A stretch of DNA of 64,000 bases, from contig NZ_NWVL01000014.1 in NCBI RefSeq assembly GCF_002382885.1, positions 55,194 to 119,193 of the forward strand, written 5' to 3'. The notes under the pieces were generated by a model, which made no database searches, was not told the origin of the DNA, and worked only from the letters and a program-made list of their open reading frames with translations. The position numbers were made by a program, and so were the translations under genes. This document shows, piece by piece, positions 44,082-52,773 of the stretch. Source of the stretch: Streptomyces sp. WZ.A104 (GTDB taxonomy: Bacteria > Actinomycetota > Actinomycetes > Streptomycetales > Streptomycetaceae). Each line of letters opens with the position of its first letter. The first letter of the stretch is position 1.

Positions 44082-45116
44082 TCAGCGGCCGGGGGCCCGG
44101 AGCCAGTTCGCCGTGTACGTGTCGATCTCCTCGGCCAGCTTCCGCTTGCCCGCCGGGTCGAGGAACGAGGCCTCCACGGCGTTCTTCGCGAGGTCCGCGA
44201 TCCCGCGCTCGTCGAGCTCCAGCAGCCGGGCGGCCACCGCGTACTCGTTGTTGAGGTCGGTGCCGAACATCGGCGGGTCGTCGCTGTTGACGGTGACCAG
44301 GACGCCCCCCTGCACCATCTCCCGGATGGGGTGGAGTTCGATGTCGGTGACCGCGCGGGTGGCGATGTTCGACGTCGGGCAGACCTCCAGCGCGATGCGG
44401 TGCTCGGCGAGGTGCTCCAGCAGCTCGGGGTCCTGTACGGAGCTGGTGCCGTGCCCGATGCGCTCGGCGCGCAGCGCGGTCAGCGCGTCCCAGACGGTCC
44501 CCGGCCCGGTGGTCTCCCCGGCGTGCGGGACCGAGTGCAGGCCCTCGGCGATGGCCCGGTCGAAGTAGGGCTTGAACTGGGGGCGGTCCACCCCGATCTC
44601 CGGGCCGCCGAGCCCGAAGGAGACGAGCCCGTCCGGCCGCCGCTCCACCGCGAGCCGCGTGGTCTCCTCGGCCGCCTGGAGCCCGGCCTCGCCCGGGATG
44701 TCGAAGCACCAGCGGAGCACGACGCCCAGCTCGGCCTCGGCCGCCTTGCGGGCGTCCTCCAGGGCCTCCATGAAGCCGACCTCGGGGATACCCCGGCGGG
44801 TCGAGCTGAAGGGGGTCACGGTCAGCTCCGCGTACCGGATGTTCTGCCGGGCCATGTCCCGTGCCACCTCGAAGGTGAGCAACCGGACGTCCTCGGGGGT
44901 GCGGATCAGGTCGACCACCGAGAGGTACACCTCGATGAAGTGCGCGAAGTCGGTGAAGGTGAAGTAGTCGGCCAGCGCCTCCGGGTCCGTGGGGACCTTG
45001 GAGTCCGGGTGGTGGGAGGCCAGCTCGGCGACGATGCGGGGCGAGGCCGAACCGACGTGGTGGACGTGCAGTTCGGCCTTGGGCAGCCCGGCGATGAAGG
45101 GGTGCGGATCGGTCAT
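44082..45116 (-). CDS. add: Adenosine deaminase family protein
   Basis: 344 residues. Metal-binding motif LHVHHVGS (HxH; the family usually has HxHLDG), then SFGLGGPE, HAGETTGPGTVWDALTALRAERIGHGTS and VTVNSDDPPMFGTDL, the remaining active-site motifs. Converts (deoxy)adenosine to inosine; the HHVGS variant occurs in actinobacterial members whose substrate preference may differ. The start ATG follows its reading frame's natural boundary; the open frame upstream is not conserved. Confidence 0.88.
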   Translation of the reverse strand: MTDPHPFIAGLPKAELHVHHVGSASPRIVAELASHHPDSKVPTDPEALADYFTFTDFAHFIEVYLSVVDLIRTPEDVRLLTFEVARDMARQNIRYAELTVTPFSSTRRGIPEVGFMEALEDARKAAEAELGVVLRWCFDIPGEAGLQAAEETTRLAVERRPDGLVSFGLGGPEIGVDRPQFKPYFDRAIAEGLHSVPHAGETTGPGTVWDALTALRAERIGHGTSSVQDPELLEHLAEHRIALEVCPTSNIATRAVTDIELHPIREMVQGGVLVTVNSDDPPMFGTDLNNEYAVAARLLELDERGIADLAKNAVEASFLDPAGKRKLAEEIDTYTANWLRAPGR

Positions 45117-45237
45117 CGGAAATCTCCCGGTTCGTCGTGACGTCGGCCGGGCGCACCGGCTGCACCGATCATCGTAGGCGGGGTCCGGGACCGGAGAGCC
45201 GGGCCGTAGCATGCAGGGACCACGATGGGGGAGGCCC

Positions 45238-45948
45238 ATGTCAGACAACACAGAGCAGCCCGCGGGCGGGGCCGCACCGCGCGATCCGTGGGCGCCGCCG
45301 GACAGCAGGGTGGAGCTGAACCAGCAGGGCCCGAACACTCCGCCGCCCGCGGTCCACGACCAGCAGACGGTGACGTCGATGCCGAGCGCCGGACCGGCCG
45401 CCGGGGAGAGCACCGGGCCGATACCGACGCCCGGTGGCTTCGGCCCGGCGCCCTCCGTACCGCCACCGCCGATCGGGCCGAACGGCCCCGGCCCCGGTCC
45501 CGGCCATGCGACGCCGCCCACGGCCGGGCACTACGGCTACCCGGCGCCGCCCGCGCAGCCCTACGGCGGCTATCCGGGCCACGGGGCCTACGGCGCCGGT
45601 CCGGCCGGCTGGGCACCCGCGCCCTCGAACGGGCTCGGTACGGCCGCCATGGTGCTCGGCATCGTCTCGGTGGTCGGCTTCTGCCTCTACGGCATCAACA
45701 TCATCCTCGGCATCCTCGCCCTGATCTTCGGCATCATCGGCCTCGGCCGGGCCAAGCGCGGCGAGGCCACCAACCGGGGTATGGCGATCGCGGGGATCAT
45801 CCTCGGCTCCATCGGCATGGTCCTGGGCTCCGTGATCCTCGGGGTCATCATCTGGGCCGGTGTGAACGCCGAGTCCGACGACGGCTCCGACGAGGACACC
45901 TACGACGACCCGTTCGCCACGTCGCTGGTCGTCGAGGGCCGCAGCTGA
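45238..45948 (+). CDS. DUF4190 membrane protein with a Pro/Gly-rich N-terminus
   Basis: 236 residues. The first 135 are disordered and rich in Pro, Gly and Tyr (PAPPAQPYGGYPGHGAYGAGPAGW). Two membrane helices follow: LGTAAMVLGIVSVVGFCLYGINIILGILALIFGIIGLGRAKRGEATNRGMAIAGIILGSIGMVLGSVILGVIIW, the DUF4190 signature. A short acidic tail ends the protein. Function unknown; such proteins are abundant in actinobacteria. Confidence 0.87.
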   Translation: MSDNTEQPAGGAAPRDPWAPPDSRVELNQQGPNTPPPAVHDQQTVTSMPSAGPAAGESTGPIPTPGGFGPAPSVPPPPIGPNGPGPGPGHATPPTAGHYGYPAPPAQPYGGYPGHGAYGAGPAGWAPAPSNGLGTAAMVLGIVSVVGFCLYGINIILGILALIFGIIGLGRAKRGEATNRGMAIAGIILGSIGMVLGSVILGVIIWAGVNAESDDGSDEDTYDDPFATSLVVEGRS

Positions 45949-45968
45949 GGCCCTGCGCGATAGCCGCA

Positions 45969-46006
45969 GCCCGGGGCGCGGAAGATTCTCTTCCCGCGCC
46001 CCGGGC
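45969..46006 (+). terminator. Terminator after the DUF4190 gene
   Basis: A long GC-rich stem (45969-45983 with 45991-46006, one bulged base) and a short loop follow the stop by 20 nt. Confidence 0.75.
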
Positions 46007-46016
46007 GGCCTCGCGC

Positions 46017-46160
46017 TCCCGGGCGTCGGCCCAGGACCTCCCGGCGTCGGCCCGTAGCTCTCGGCCGTCGGCCTGGAACTCTGACGGTTGTCCCGTAGTT
46101 CCCGGGCGCCGGCTCGGGACCCTCGGGCGTTGCGCCGGGGCCCTCGGGCATCGCCCCGGC
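46017..46160. repeat. Degenerate 21-22-bp tandem repeats
   Basis: About seven imperfect copies of a unit like CCCGGCGTCGGCCCGTAG/GCTCT, spaced 19-22 bp. They fill the gap between the convergent DUF4190 and NADAR genes. On the minus strand they read as a repeated seven-residue unit, but no start or conserved protein supports coding. Confidence 0.6.
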
Positions 46161-46170
46161 CCCTTCCCCG

Positions 46171-46728
46171 TCAGCCCACAACCCCCGCGCGCAGCGCCGC
46201 CCGCGCCTCCATCAGTGCGAAGCCCAGCAGATTCAGCCCCCGCCACTGCTGCGGCCGCTCCACCCGCTCGTCGTCGGCGGCCAGCCCCACGCCCCAGATC
46301 CGGTCCAGCGGGGACGCCTCCACCAGCACCCGGTCGCCCGTGCCGAGGAGATAGCCGCCCAGCTCCGGGTCCTGCCCGAACTTGTGGGTGCTGCCCGCCA
46401 CCACCAGGGCGAACCGCTCCCGTATCCACACGTCCTCGTCGAAGCCGTGCACCAGCCGCCCCGCCTTCTTGGCCGCCGCCGGGCTCTTCGCGGACACCGC
46501 CGCCCGCTCCGCCTCGGCGTCGCCGAAGATCCGCGCCTTCCCGGCCATCATCCAGTGCTCGGCGCTCGCGTACGTCACCCCGTCCACGGTGAACGGCGAC
46601 GGCCACCACTGACTGAGGCAACTGGCCCCCAGCCGCCCGTCCGGGCGCGGCTGGTGGCCCCAGAACGGCAGATACTTCACCCGCTTGCCCCGCGCCACGT
46701 CCGCCAGAAGCTCATCGATCGGTCCCAT
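46171..46728 (-). CDS. NADAR (YbiA-like) family protein
   Basis: 185 residues. Matches the NADAR fold: LPFWGHQPRPDGRLGASCLSQWWPSPFTVDGVTYASAEHWMMAGKARIFGD, then KFGQDPELGGYLLGTGDRVLVEASPLDRIWGVGL. Family members are N-glycosidases; some remove ADP-ribose from guanine in DNA and others act on a riboflavin-pathway intermediate. The specific role is not visible. The ATG at 46728 is chosen because the conserved domain starts just after it; the frame stays open upstream. Confidence 0.88.
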   Translation of the reverse strand: MGPIDELLADVARGKRVKYLPFWGHQPRPDGRLGASCLSQWWPSPFTVDGVTYASAEHWMMAGKARIFGDAEAERAAVSAKSPAAAKKAGRLVHGFDEDVWIRERFALVVAGSTHKFGQDPELGGYLLGTGDRVLVEASPLDRIWGVGLAADDERVERPQQWRGLNLLGFALMEARAALRAGVVG

Positions 46729-46801
46729 GGCATGTGAGTGTGGCATCCGCCACTGACACTCCGTACGGGGATTTCCGTACCGACACGACACATGGTCGAC
46801 A

Positions 46802-46845
46802 GATTCCGTCGCGTAACCAAAAGGCAACAACGGAATCACTTGTTG
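46802..46845. promoter_or_regulatory. Nested inverted repeats upstream of the second aldehyde dehydrogenase
   Basis: GATTCCGT (46802-46809) is the exact inverse complement of ACGGAATC (46830-46837). Inside and overlapping it, CAACAA (46825-46830) pairs with TTGTTG (46840-46845). The region is AT-richer than its surroundings and lies about 90 bp before the start of the polyamine operon, so it is a good candidate operator. Confidence 0.5.
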
Positions 46846-46935
46846 GGCTTGGGCCCCTCTGTCAGGATCGGCACTCAATTCACGAAGAAGCTACGCCGAC
46901 CCCGCCCAGCGGGCACAGCGGCGGAGGAGAGCGTC

Positions 46936-48450
46936 ATGAGCAAGGGCTTCGAAGTTCAGGACCGCTTCGCGGAAGGTGCGCAGTACATCGGCGGCAAGCT
47001 GCTCCCCGGCACGTCCGGCCGCCACCACGAGGTGGTGAACCCCGCGACCGGCGAGAGCGTGTTCCGCTACGAGCTCGCGGGCACCGAGGACGTGGACGCG
47101 GCGGTCGCCGCCGCCCGGGCCGCCTTCCCCGGCTGGTCGGGCGCGACCCCCGGCGAACGCTCCGAGGCGATGCACCGGTTCGCCGCCGTACTCGCCGAGC
47201 AGGCCGACGACTTCGCGTACGCCGAGTCCCTCCAGTGCGGCAAGCCGGTCAAACTCTCCGCCGAGTTCGACGTTCCCGGCACCGTCGACAACGCCGCCTT
47301 CTTCGCCGGGGCCGCCCGCCACCTGGAGGGCAAGGCCGCGGCCGAGTACGACGGCGACCACACCTCGTACGTACGGCGTGAGGCCATCGGGGTCGTCGGC
47401 TCCATCGCCCCCTGGAACTACCCCCTCCAGATGGCCGCCTGGAAGGTCCTCCCGGCCGTCGCCGCGGGCAACACCATCGTCCTCAAGCCCGCCGAACTCA
47501 CCCCGCTGACCTCGCTGATGTTCGCCCAGGCGGCCACCGAGGCGGGCATCCCCGACGGCGTCATCAACATCGTCACCGGTGCGGGCAAGGACGCGGGCGA
47601 GCACCTCGTCGGCCACCCCGATGTCGTGATGACCTCCTTCACCGGCTCCACCGCCGTCGGCAAGCGGGTCGCGGAGATCGCCACCGCCACCGTCAAGCGC
47701 CTCCATCTGGAGCTCGGCGGCAAGGCCCCCTTCGTGGTCTTCGACGACGCCGACCTGGAGGCCGCCGTCCACGGCGCGGTCGCCGGCTCGCTCATCAACA
47801 CCGGCCAGGACTGCACGGCCGCCACCCGCGCCTACGTCCAGCGCCCGCTCTACGACGCCTTCGTCCGGGACGTCGCCGCCCTCATGGAGACCGTCCGGCT
47901 CGGCGACCCCTTCGACGCGTCGACGGACCTCGGCCCCCTCATCAGCCACGCCCAGCGCGACCGCGTCGCCGCCCTCGTCGAGCGGGCCCGCGGCTACGCC
48001 CGGGTCGTCACCGGCGGCGAGGCCCCCGGCGGCGACCTCGCCGAAGGCGCGTACTACCGGCCGACCCTCATCGCGGACGCCGCCCAGGACAGCGAGGTCG
48101 TCCAGTCGGAGATCTTCGGCCCGGTCCTGGTCGTCCTGCCCTTCGACACCGACGACGAGGGCATCGCGCTCGCCAACGACACCCCCTACGGACTGGCCGC
48201 CTCCGCCTGGACCCGCGACCTGTACCGCGCGAACCGCGCCACCCGCGAGATCCAGGCTGGCTGTGTGTGGGTGAACGACCACATCCCGATCCTCTCCGAG
48301 ATGCCGCACGGCGGATACAAGGCCAGCGGCTTCGGCAAGGACATGTCGGCGTACTCCTTCGAGGAGTACACGCAGGTCAAGCACGTCATGTACGACAACA
48401 CCGCGGTCGCCCGCAAGGACTGGCACCGCACGATCTTCGGGGACCGATAG
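46936..48450 (+). CDS. Aldehyde dehydrogenase of the polyamine operon
   Basis: 504 residues. Catalytic Cys293 in INTGQDCTAATR and Glu in HLELGGKAPFVVF; SIAPWNYPLQMAAWKVLPAVAAGNTIVLKPAELTP binds the cofactor. About the same size as and clearly paralogous to the enzyme at 39723. First gene of a run with a binding protein, three ABC genes and an FAD oxidoreductase, so it probably oxidises the aldehyde that the oxidoreductase makes. The ATG at 46936 has GGAGGAGAG upstream. Confidence 0.93.
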   Translation: MSKGFEVQDRFAEGAQYIGGKLLPGTSGRHHEVVNPATGESVFRYELAGTEDVDAAVAAARAAFPGWSGATPGERSEAMHRFAAVLAEQADDFAYAESLQCGKPVKLSAEFDVPGTVDNAAFFAGAARHLEGKAAAEYDGDHTSYVRREAIGVVGSIAPWNYPLQMAAWKVLPAVAAGNTIVLKPAELTPLTSLMFAQAATEAGIPDGVINIVTGAGKDAGEHLVGHPDVVMTSFTGSTAVGKRVAEIATATVKRLHLELGGKAPFVVFDDADLEAAVHGAVAGSLINTGQDCTAATRAYVQRPLYDAFVRDVAALMETVRLGDPFDASTDLGPLISHAQRDRVAALVERARGYARVVTGGEAPGGDLAEGAYYRPTLIADAAQDSEVVQSEIFGPVLVVLPFDTDDEGIALANDTPYGLAASAWTRDLYRANRATREIQAGCVWVNDHIPILSEMPHGGYKASGFGKDMSAYSFEEYTQVKHVMYDNTAVARKDWHRTIFGDR

Positions 48451-48513
48451 CAGCTGCCGCACCAGCAGGGCCGAGCGGCCCTGGCGGCCTTCCACCCGAA
48501 AGGGCAAACGCGT

Positions 48514-49761
48514 ATGGAGAGTTACGAGCCCGAGCGCCTCTCGTCAGCCCAGCTGGCGGCCATGAGGCGTTCCCTCACCAACGGCAGGGGCGCCCTCACC
48601 CGCCGTTCCCTGCTGCGCGCCTCCGGCATGGGCGCCCTCGCGCTGGGCGGCATAGCCACCCTCGGCGCGTGCGGCATCCCGCCCGCCGGACGCGCCGAGG
48701 GCGCCGCGGCCGCCGACGACCATTCGGCGAAGGAGAAGGTGCTGAACTTCTCCAACTGGACCGAGTACATGGACGTCGGCGAGGACGAGAAGAGCCGCCC
48801 CACCCTCGCGGCGTTCACCGAGCGGACCGGGATCAGGGTCAAGTACACCGAGGACATCAACGACAACGTCGAGTTCTTCGGGAAGATCAAGCCGCAGCTG
48901 GCGGCCGGGCAGGACACCGGGCGCGACCTCATCTGCGTCACCGACTGGCTCGCCGCCCGCATCATCCGGCTCGGCTGGGCCCAGAAGCTCGACCCGTCGA
49001 ACCTCCCGCACGCCTTCGCCAACGTCTCCGCCCAGTTCCGCAGCCCCGACTGGGACCCCGGCCGGGCCTACTCCTACCCCTGGACCGGCATCCCGACGGT
49101 GATCGCGTACAACGCGAAGGCGACCGGCGGCCGCAAGGTCGACTCCGTCACCCAGCTGCTCGACGACCCGAAGCTCAAGGGCCGCGTCTCCTTCCTCTCC
49201 GAGATGCGCGACACCATCGGCATGACCCTCCTCGATCAGGGCAAGGACCCGGGGAAGTTCACCGACGCCGACTTCGACGGCGCGATCGGCCGTCTCCAGA
49301 AGGCCGTCGACAAGCGGCAGATCCGCCGCTTCACCGGCAACGACTACACCGCCGACCTCAGCAAGGGCGACATCGCCGCCTGCATCGGCTGGGCCGGGGA
49401 CATCATCCAGCTCCAGGCCGACAACCCGGACATCAAGTTCGCCATCCCGGCCGCCGGATACATCACCTCCAGCGACAGCCTCCTGGTCCCCGCCCAGGCC
49501 CGGCACAAGACCAACGCCGAGAAGCTCATCGACTACTACTACGAGCCGCCGGTCGCCGCCCAGCTCGCCGCGTACATCAACTACGTCTGCCCGGTCGACG
49601 GCGTACGCGAGGAACTGGCGAAGATCGACGAGTCGATGGCCTCCAACACCCTGATCCTCCCCGACAAGGAGATGGCGGCGAAGTCCCGCTCCTTCCGCTC
49701 CCTGAGCACGGAGGAAGAGACGGCGTACGAAGAGAAGTTCGCCAAACTCATCGGCGTCTGA
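48514..49761 (+). CDS. potD: Polyamine ABC transporter, substrate-binding lipoprotein
   Basis: 415 residues. Twin-arginine-like signal (LTRRSLLRASGMGALALGGIATLGACG) with lipobox Cys. The mature part is PotD-like: LNFSNWTEYMDVGEDEKSRPTLAAFTERTGIRVKYTEDINDNVEFFGKI, SYPWTGIPTVIAYN and IGWAGDIIQLQADNPDIKFAIPAAGYITSSDSLLVPAQARHKTNAEKLIDYYYEPPVAAQL. Likely binds spermidine or putrescine. It is the intact paralogue of the frameshifted gene at 41346. Confidence 0.92.
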   Translation: MESYEPERLSSAQLAAMRRSLTNGRGALTRRSLLRASGMGALALGGIATLGACGIPPAGRAEGAAAADDHSAKEKVLNFSNWTEYMDVGEDEKSRPTLAAFTERTGIRVKYTEDINDNVEFFGKIKPQLAAGQDTGRDLICVTDWLAARIIRLGWAQKLDPSNLPHAFANVSAQFRSPDWDPGRAYSYPWTGIPTVIAYNAKATGGRKVDSVTQLLDDPKLKGRVSFLSEMRDTIGMTLLDQGKDPGKFTDADFDGAIGRLQKAVDKRQIRRFTGNDYTADLSKGDIAACIGWAGDIIQLQADNPDIKFAIPAAGYITSSDSLLVPAQARHKTNAEKLIDYYYEPPVAAQLAAYINYVCPVDGVREELAKIDESMASNTLILPDKEMAAKSRSFRSLSTEEETAYEEKFAKLIGV

Positions 49762-49857
49762 CCAGGCACCTCACCGGTGGCCCAGGCACCTCACCGGTAG
49801 CCCGACCCGGTCCCCCCTTCCCCGTACCCCCCCCCGAACACACTGGGACTGCGACCC

Positions 49858-51009
49858 ATGACACAGCAGCAGACCGCGGGCGGCGATGTCCGCCTCGCCG
49901 GGATCAGCAAGACCTACGGCTCCTTCACGGCCGTGCACCCGCTCGACCTGACCGTCCCCCAGGGCTCCTTCTTCGCCCTGCTCGGCGCGTCCGGCTGCGG
50001 CAAGACCACCACCCTGCGAATGATCGCGGGCCTGGAGGAGGCCACCACCGGTACGGTCTTCCTCGGCGACGAGGACATCACCGACCTGCCCCCGTACAAG
50101 CGGCCCGTCAACACCGTCTTCCAGAGCTACGCGCTCTTCCCGCACCTGGACATCACCGAGAACATCGCCTTCGGGCTGCGCCGACGCGGCATCAAGTCGG
50201 TGAAGAAGCAGGTCGACGAGATGCTGGAGCTGGTCGAGCTCGGCGACTTCGCCCGCCGCAAACCGCACCAGCTCTCCGGCGGCCAGCAGCAGCGCGTCGC
50301 CGTGGCCCGCGCCCTCATCAACCACCCGCAGGTCCTGCTGCTCGACGAACCGCTCGGCGCCCTCGACCTCAAGCTGCGCCGCCAGATGCAGCTGGAGCTC
50401 AAGCGCATCCAGACCGAGGTCGGCATCACCTTCGTCCACGTCACCCACGACCAGGAGGAGGCCATGACCATGGCCGACACCGTCGCGGTGATGAACGGAG
50501 GCCGCGTCGAACAGCTCGGCGCCCCCGCCGACCTCTACGAGAACCCGCGCACCACGTTCGTCGCCAACTTCCTGGGCACCTCCAACCTCATCGAGGGCGA
50601 GATCGTTTCCACCGGCGACGATCTCGTCGTGGCGGCGGGCGGCGGCAAGCTCACCCTGCCCCGCGAGCGGTGTTCGGCCCCCACCACCAGCGGCGGCCGC
50701 CTCCTGCTGGGCATCCGGCCCGAGAAGATATCCCTGGCCCACGCGGACGACGCCGATGACATCGCCGCGGGCCGCAACCGCGTCACCGGACGCATCACGG
50801 ACTCCAGCTTCATCGGCGTCTCCACCCAGTACGTGGTCGAGAGCCCGGCCGGAACGGCCCTCCAGGTGTACGAGCAGAACGTCGACAGGCGCGCCGGACT
50901 CCTCCCCGGCGCCGAGGTCGTCCTGCACTGGAACCCCGCCCACACCTTCGGCCTCGACGCCGCCCAGGACATCGACGCGGGCGCGACGAGTGTGGAGGAC
51001 GCGGAGTGA
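49858..51009 (+). CDS. potA: Polyamine ABC transporter, ATP-binding protein
   Basis: 383 residues. Walker A GASGCGKT at 43-50, Q-loop [17 protein letters not shown], signature [18 protein letters not shown], Walker [14 protein letters not shown]-loop VTHDQEEAM; a C-terminal TOBE domain (about 270-370). This is the PotA architecture. The end overlaps the PotB-like gene by 4 nt (GTGA). Confidence 0.95.
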   Translation: MTQQQTAGGDVRLAGISKTYGSFTAVHPLDLTVPQGSFFALLGASGCGKTTTLRMIAGLEEATTGTVFLGDEDITDLPPYKRPVNTVFQSYALFPHLDITENIAFGLRRRGIKSVKKQVDEMLELVELGDFARRKPHQLSGGQQQRVAVARALINHPQVLLLDEPLGALDLKLRRQMQLELKRIQTEVGITFVHVTHDQEEAMTMADTVAVMNGGRVEQLGAPADLYENPRTTFVANFLGTSNLIEGEIVSTGDDLVVAAGGGKLTLPRERCSAPTTSGGRLLLGIRPEKISLAHADDADDIAAGRNRVTGRITDSSFIGVSTQYVVESPAGTALQVYEQNVDRRAGLLPGAEVVLHWNPAHTFGLDAAQDIDAGATSVEDAE

Positions 51010-51947
51010 GCGTCACCGAGGCGCCGCCCGCGCCCCCTTCACAGCCCGAGGAGCCCCAGGAGCCCAAGCTCCGCAAGCCCTCCACCCGCAAACGGCTGAT
51101 CCCGTACTGGCTGCTGCTTCCCGGCATCCTCTGGCTGGTCGTCTTCTTCGCGCTGCCGCTCGTCTACCAGGCCTCCACCTCCGTACAGACCGGCTCTCTG
51201 GAGGAGGGCTTCGAGGTCACCTGGCACTTCCAGACGTACGTGGACGCGCTGCGCGACTACTACCCGCAGTTCATCCGGTCCCTGCTCTACGCGGGCACCG
51301 CCACGATCCTCTGCCTGCTGCTGGGCTACCCGCTCGCCTACCTCATCGCCTTCAAGGCGGGCCGCTGGCGCAACCTGGTGCTGGTGCTGGTCATCGCCCC
51401 GTTCTTCACCAGCTTCCTCATCCGTACGCTGGCGTGGAAGACGATCCTGGCCGACGGCGGCGCGGTCGTGGACGTGCTCAACACCCTGCACGTCCTGGAC
51501 GTCACCAGCTGGCTCGGCTGGACCGAGTCCAACCGGGTCCTCGCCACGCCGATGGCCGTCGTCTGCGGCCTCACGTACAACTTCCTGCCGTTCATGATCC
51601 TGCCGCTCTACACCTCGCTGGAGCGGATCGACGGCCGGCTGCACGAGGCGGCGGGCGACCTCTACGCCACCCCCGCCACCACCTTCCGCAAGGTGACGTT
51701 CCCGCTCTCCATGCCGGGCGTCGTCGCCGGGACCCTGCTGACCTTCATCCCGGCCAGCGGCGACTACGTCAACGCCGAGCTGCTGGGATCCACCGACACC
51801 AAGATGGTCGGCAGCGTCATCCAGAGCCAGTTCCTGCGGGTCCTGGACTATCCGACGGCCGCCGCGCTCTCGTTCATCCTCATGGCGGTCGTCCTGCTGA
51901 TGGTCACCTTCTACATCCGCCGCTCCGGGACGGAGGACCTGGTCTGA
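51006..51947 (+). CDS. potB: Polyamine ABC transporter, permease PotB-like
   Basis: 313 residues, six predicted membrane helices after a Pro-rich cytoplasmic start. EAA loop: LERIDGRLHEAAGDLYATPATTFRKVTFPLSMPGVVAG. Coupled to potA upstream and potC downstream by overlapping start and stop codons, indicating one operon. Confidence 0.94.
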   Translation: MSVTEAPPAPPSQPEEPQEPKLRKPSTRKRLIPYWLLLPGILWLVVFFALPLVYQASTSVQTGSLEEGFEVTWHFQTYVDALRDYYPQFIRSLLYAGTATILCLLLGYPLAYLIAFKAGRWRNLVLVLVIAPFFTSFLIRTLAWKTILADGGAVVDVLNTLHVLDVTSWLGWTESNRVLATPMAVVCGLTYNFLPFMILPLYTSLERIDGRLHEAAGDLYATPATTFRKVTFPLSMPGVVAGTLLTFIPASGDYVNAELLGSTDTKMVGSVIQSQFLRVLDYPTAAALSFILMAVVLLMVTFYIRRSGTEDLV

Positions 51948-52750
51948 TGCCCGCACTGCGCTGGATACGCCGGAACCTGGTCGTCATCGCGGGTCTGACG
52001 ACCCTCGCGTACATGATCCTTCCGAACATCGTCGTGATGGTGTTCTCGTTCAACAAGCCGAACGGGCGCTTCAACTACTCCTGGCAGCGGTTCTCGCTGG
52101 ACGCCTGGAAGGACCCCTGCGGCGTCGCCGACCTCTGCGGCTCGCTCTCGCTCTCCCTCCAGATCGCCTTCTGGGCGACGCTGGGGGCCACCGCGCTCGG
52201 CACGATGGTCGCCTTCGCGCTGGTCCGCTACCGCTTCCGGGCGCGCGGCGCGATCAGCTCGCTGATCTTCCTGCCGATGGCGATGCCCGAGGTCGTCATG
52301 GCCGCCTCCCTGCTCACGCTCTTCCTGAACATGGGTGCCCAGCTCGGCTTCTGGACCGTGCTGATCGCCCACATCATGTTCTGCCTCAGCTTCGTGGTGA
52401 CGGCCGTCAAGGCGCGTGTGATGTCGATGGACCCGAGACTGGAGGAAGCCGCCCGCGACCTGTACGCGGGCCCTGTGCAGACCTTCGTACGGGTGACCCT
52501 TCCCATCGCCGCCCCGGGGATCGCGGCGGGAGCCCTGCTCGCCTTCGCGCTCTCGTTCGACGATTTCATCATCACGAATTTCAACGCGGGCTCCAGCGTC
52601 ACCTTCCCCATGTTCGTCTGGGGATCGGCACAGCGCGGCACACCCGTGCAGATCAATGTCATCGGCACCGCCATGTTCATCATCGCGGTACTGATGGTTC
52701 TCGTCGGCCAGCTCATCGCGAACCGGCGAAAGAGCAACGCTCGATCCTGA
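51947..52750 (+). CDS. potC: Polyamine ABC transporter, permease PotC-like
   Basis: 267 residues, six membrane helices. EAA loop: MDPRLEEAARDLYAGPVQTFVRVTLPIAAPGIAAGALLAFALSFDDFIITNF, close to PotC. The ATG shares a base with the potB stop. It follows directly into the FAD oxidoreductase gene (23 nt). Confidence 0.94.
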   Translation: MPALRWIRRNLVVIAGLTTLAYMILPNIVVMVFSFNKPNGRFNYSWQRFSLDAWKDPCGVADLCGSLSLSLQIAFWATLGATALGTMVAFALVRYRFRARGAISSLIFLPMAMPEVVMAASLLTLFLNMGAQLGFWTVLIAHIMFCLSFVVTAVKARVMSMDPRLEEAARDLYAGPVQTFVRVTLPIAAPGIAAGALLAFALSFDDFIITNFNAGSSVTFPMFVWGSAQRGTPVQINVIGTAMFIIAVLMVLVGQLIANRRKSNARS

Positions 52751-52773
52751 AAGTCCTGAAGGAGTTGGAAACC

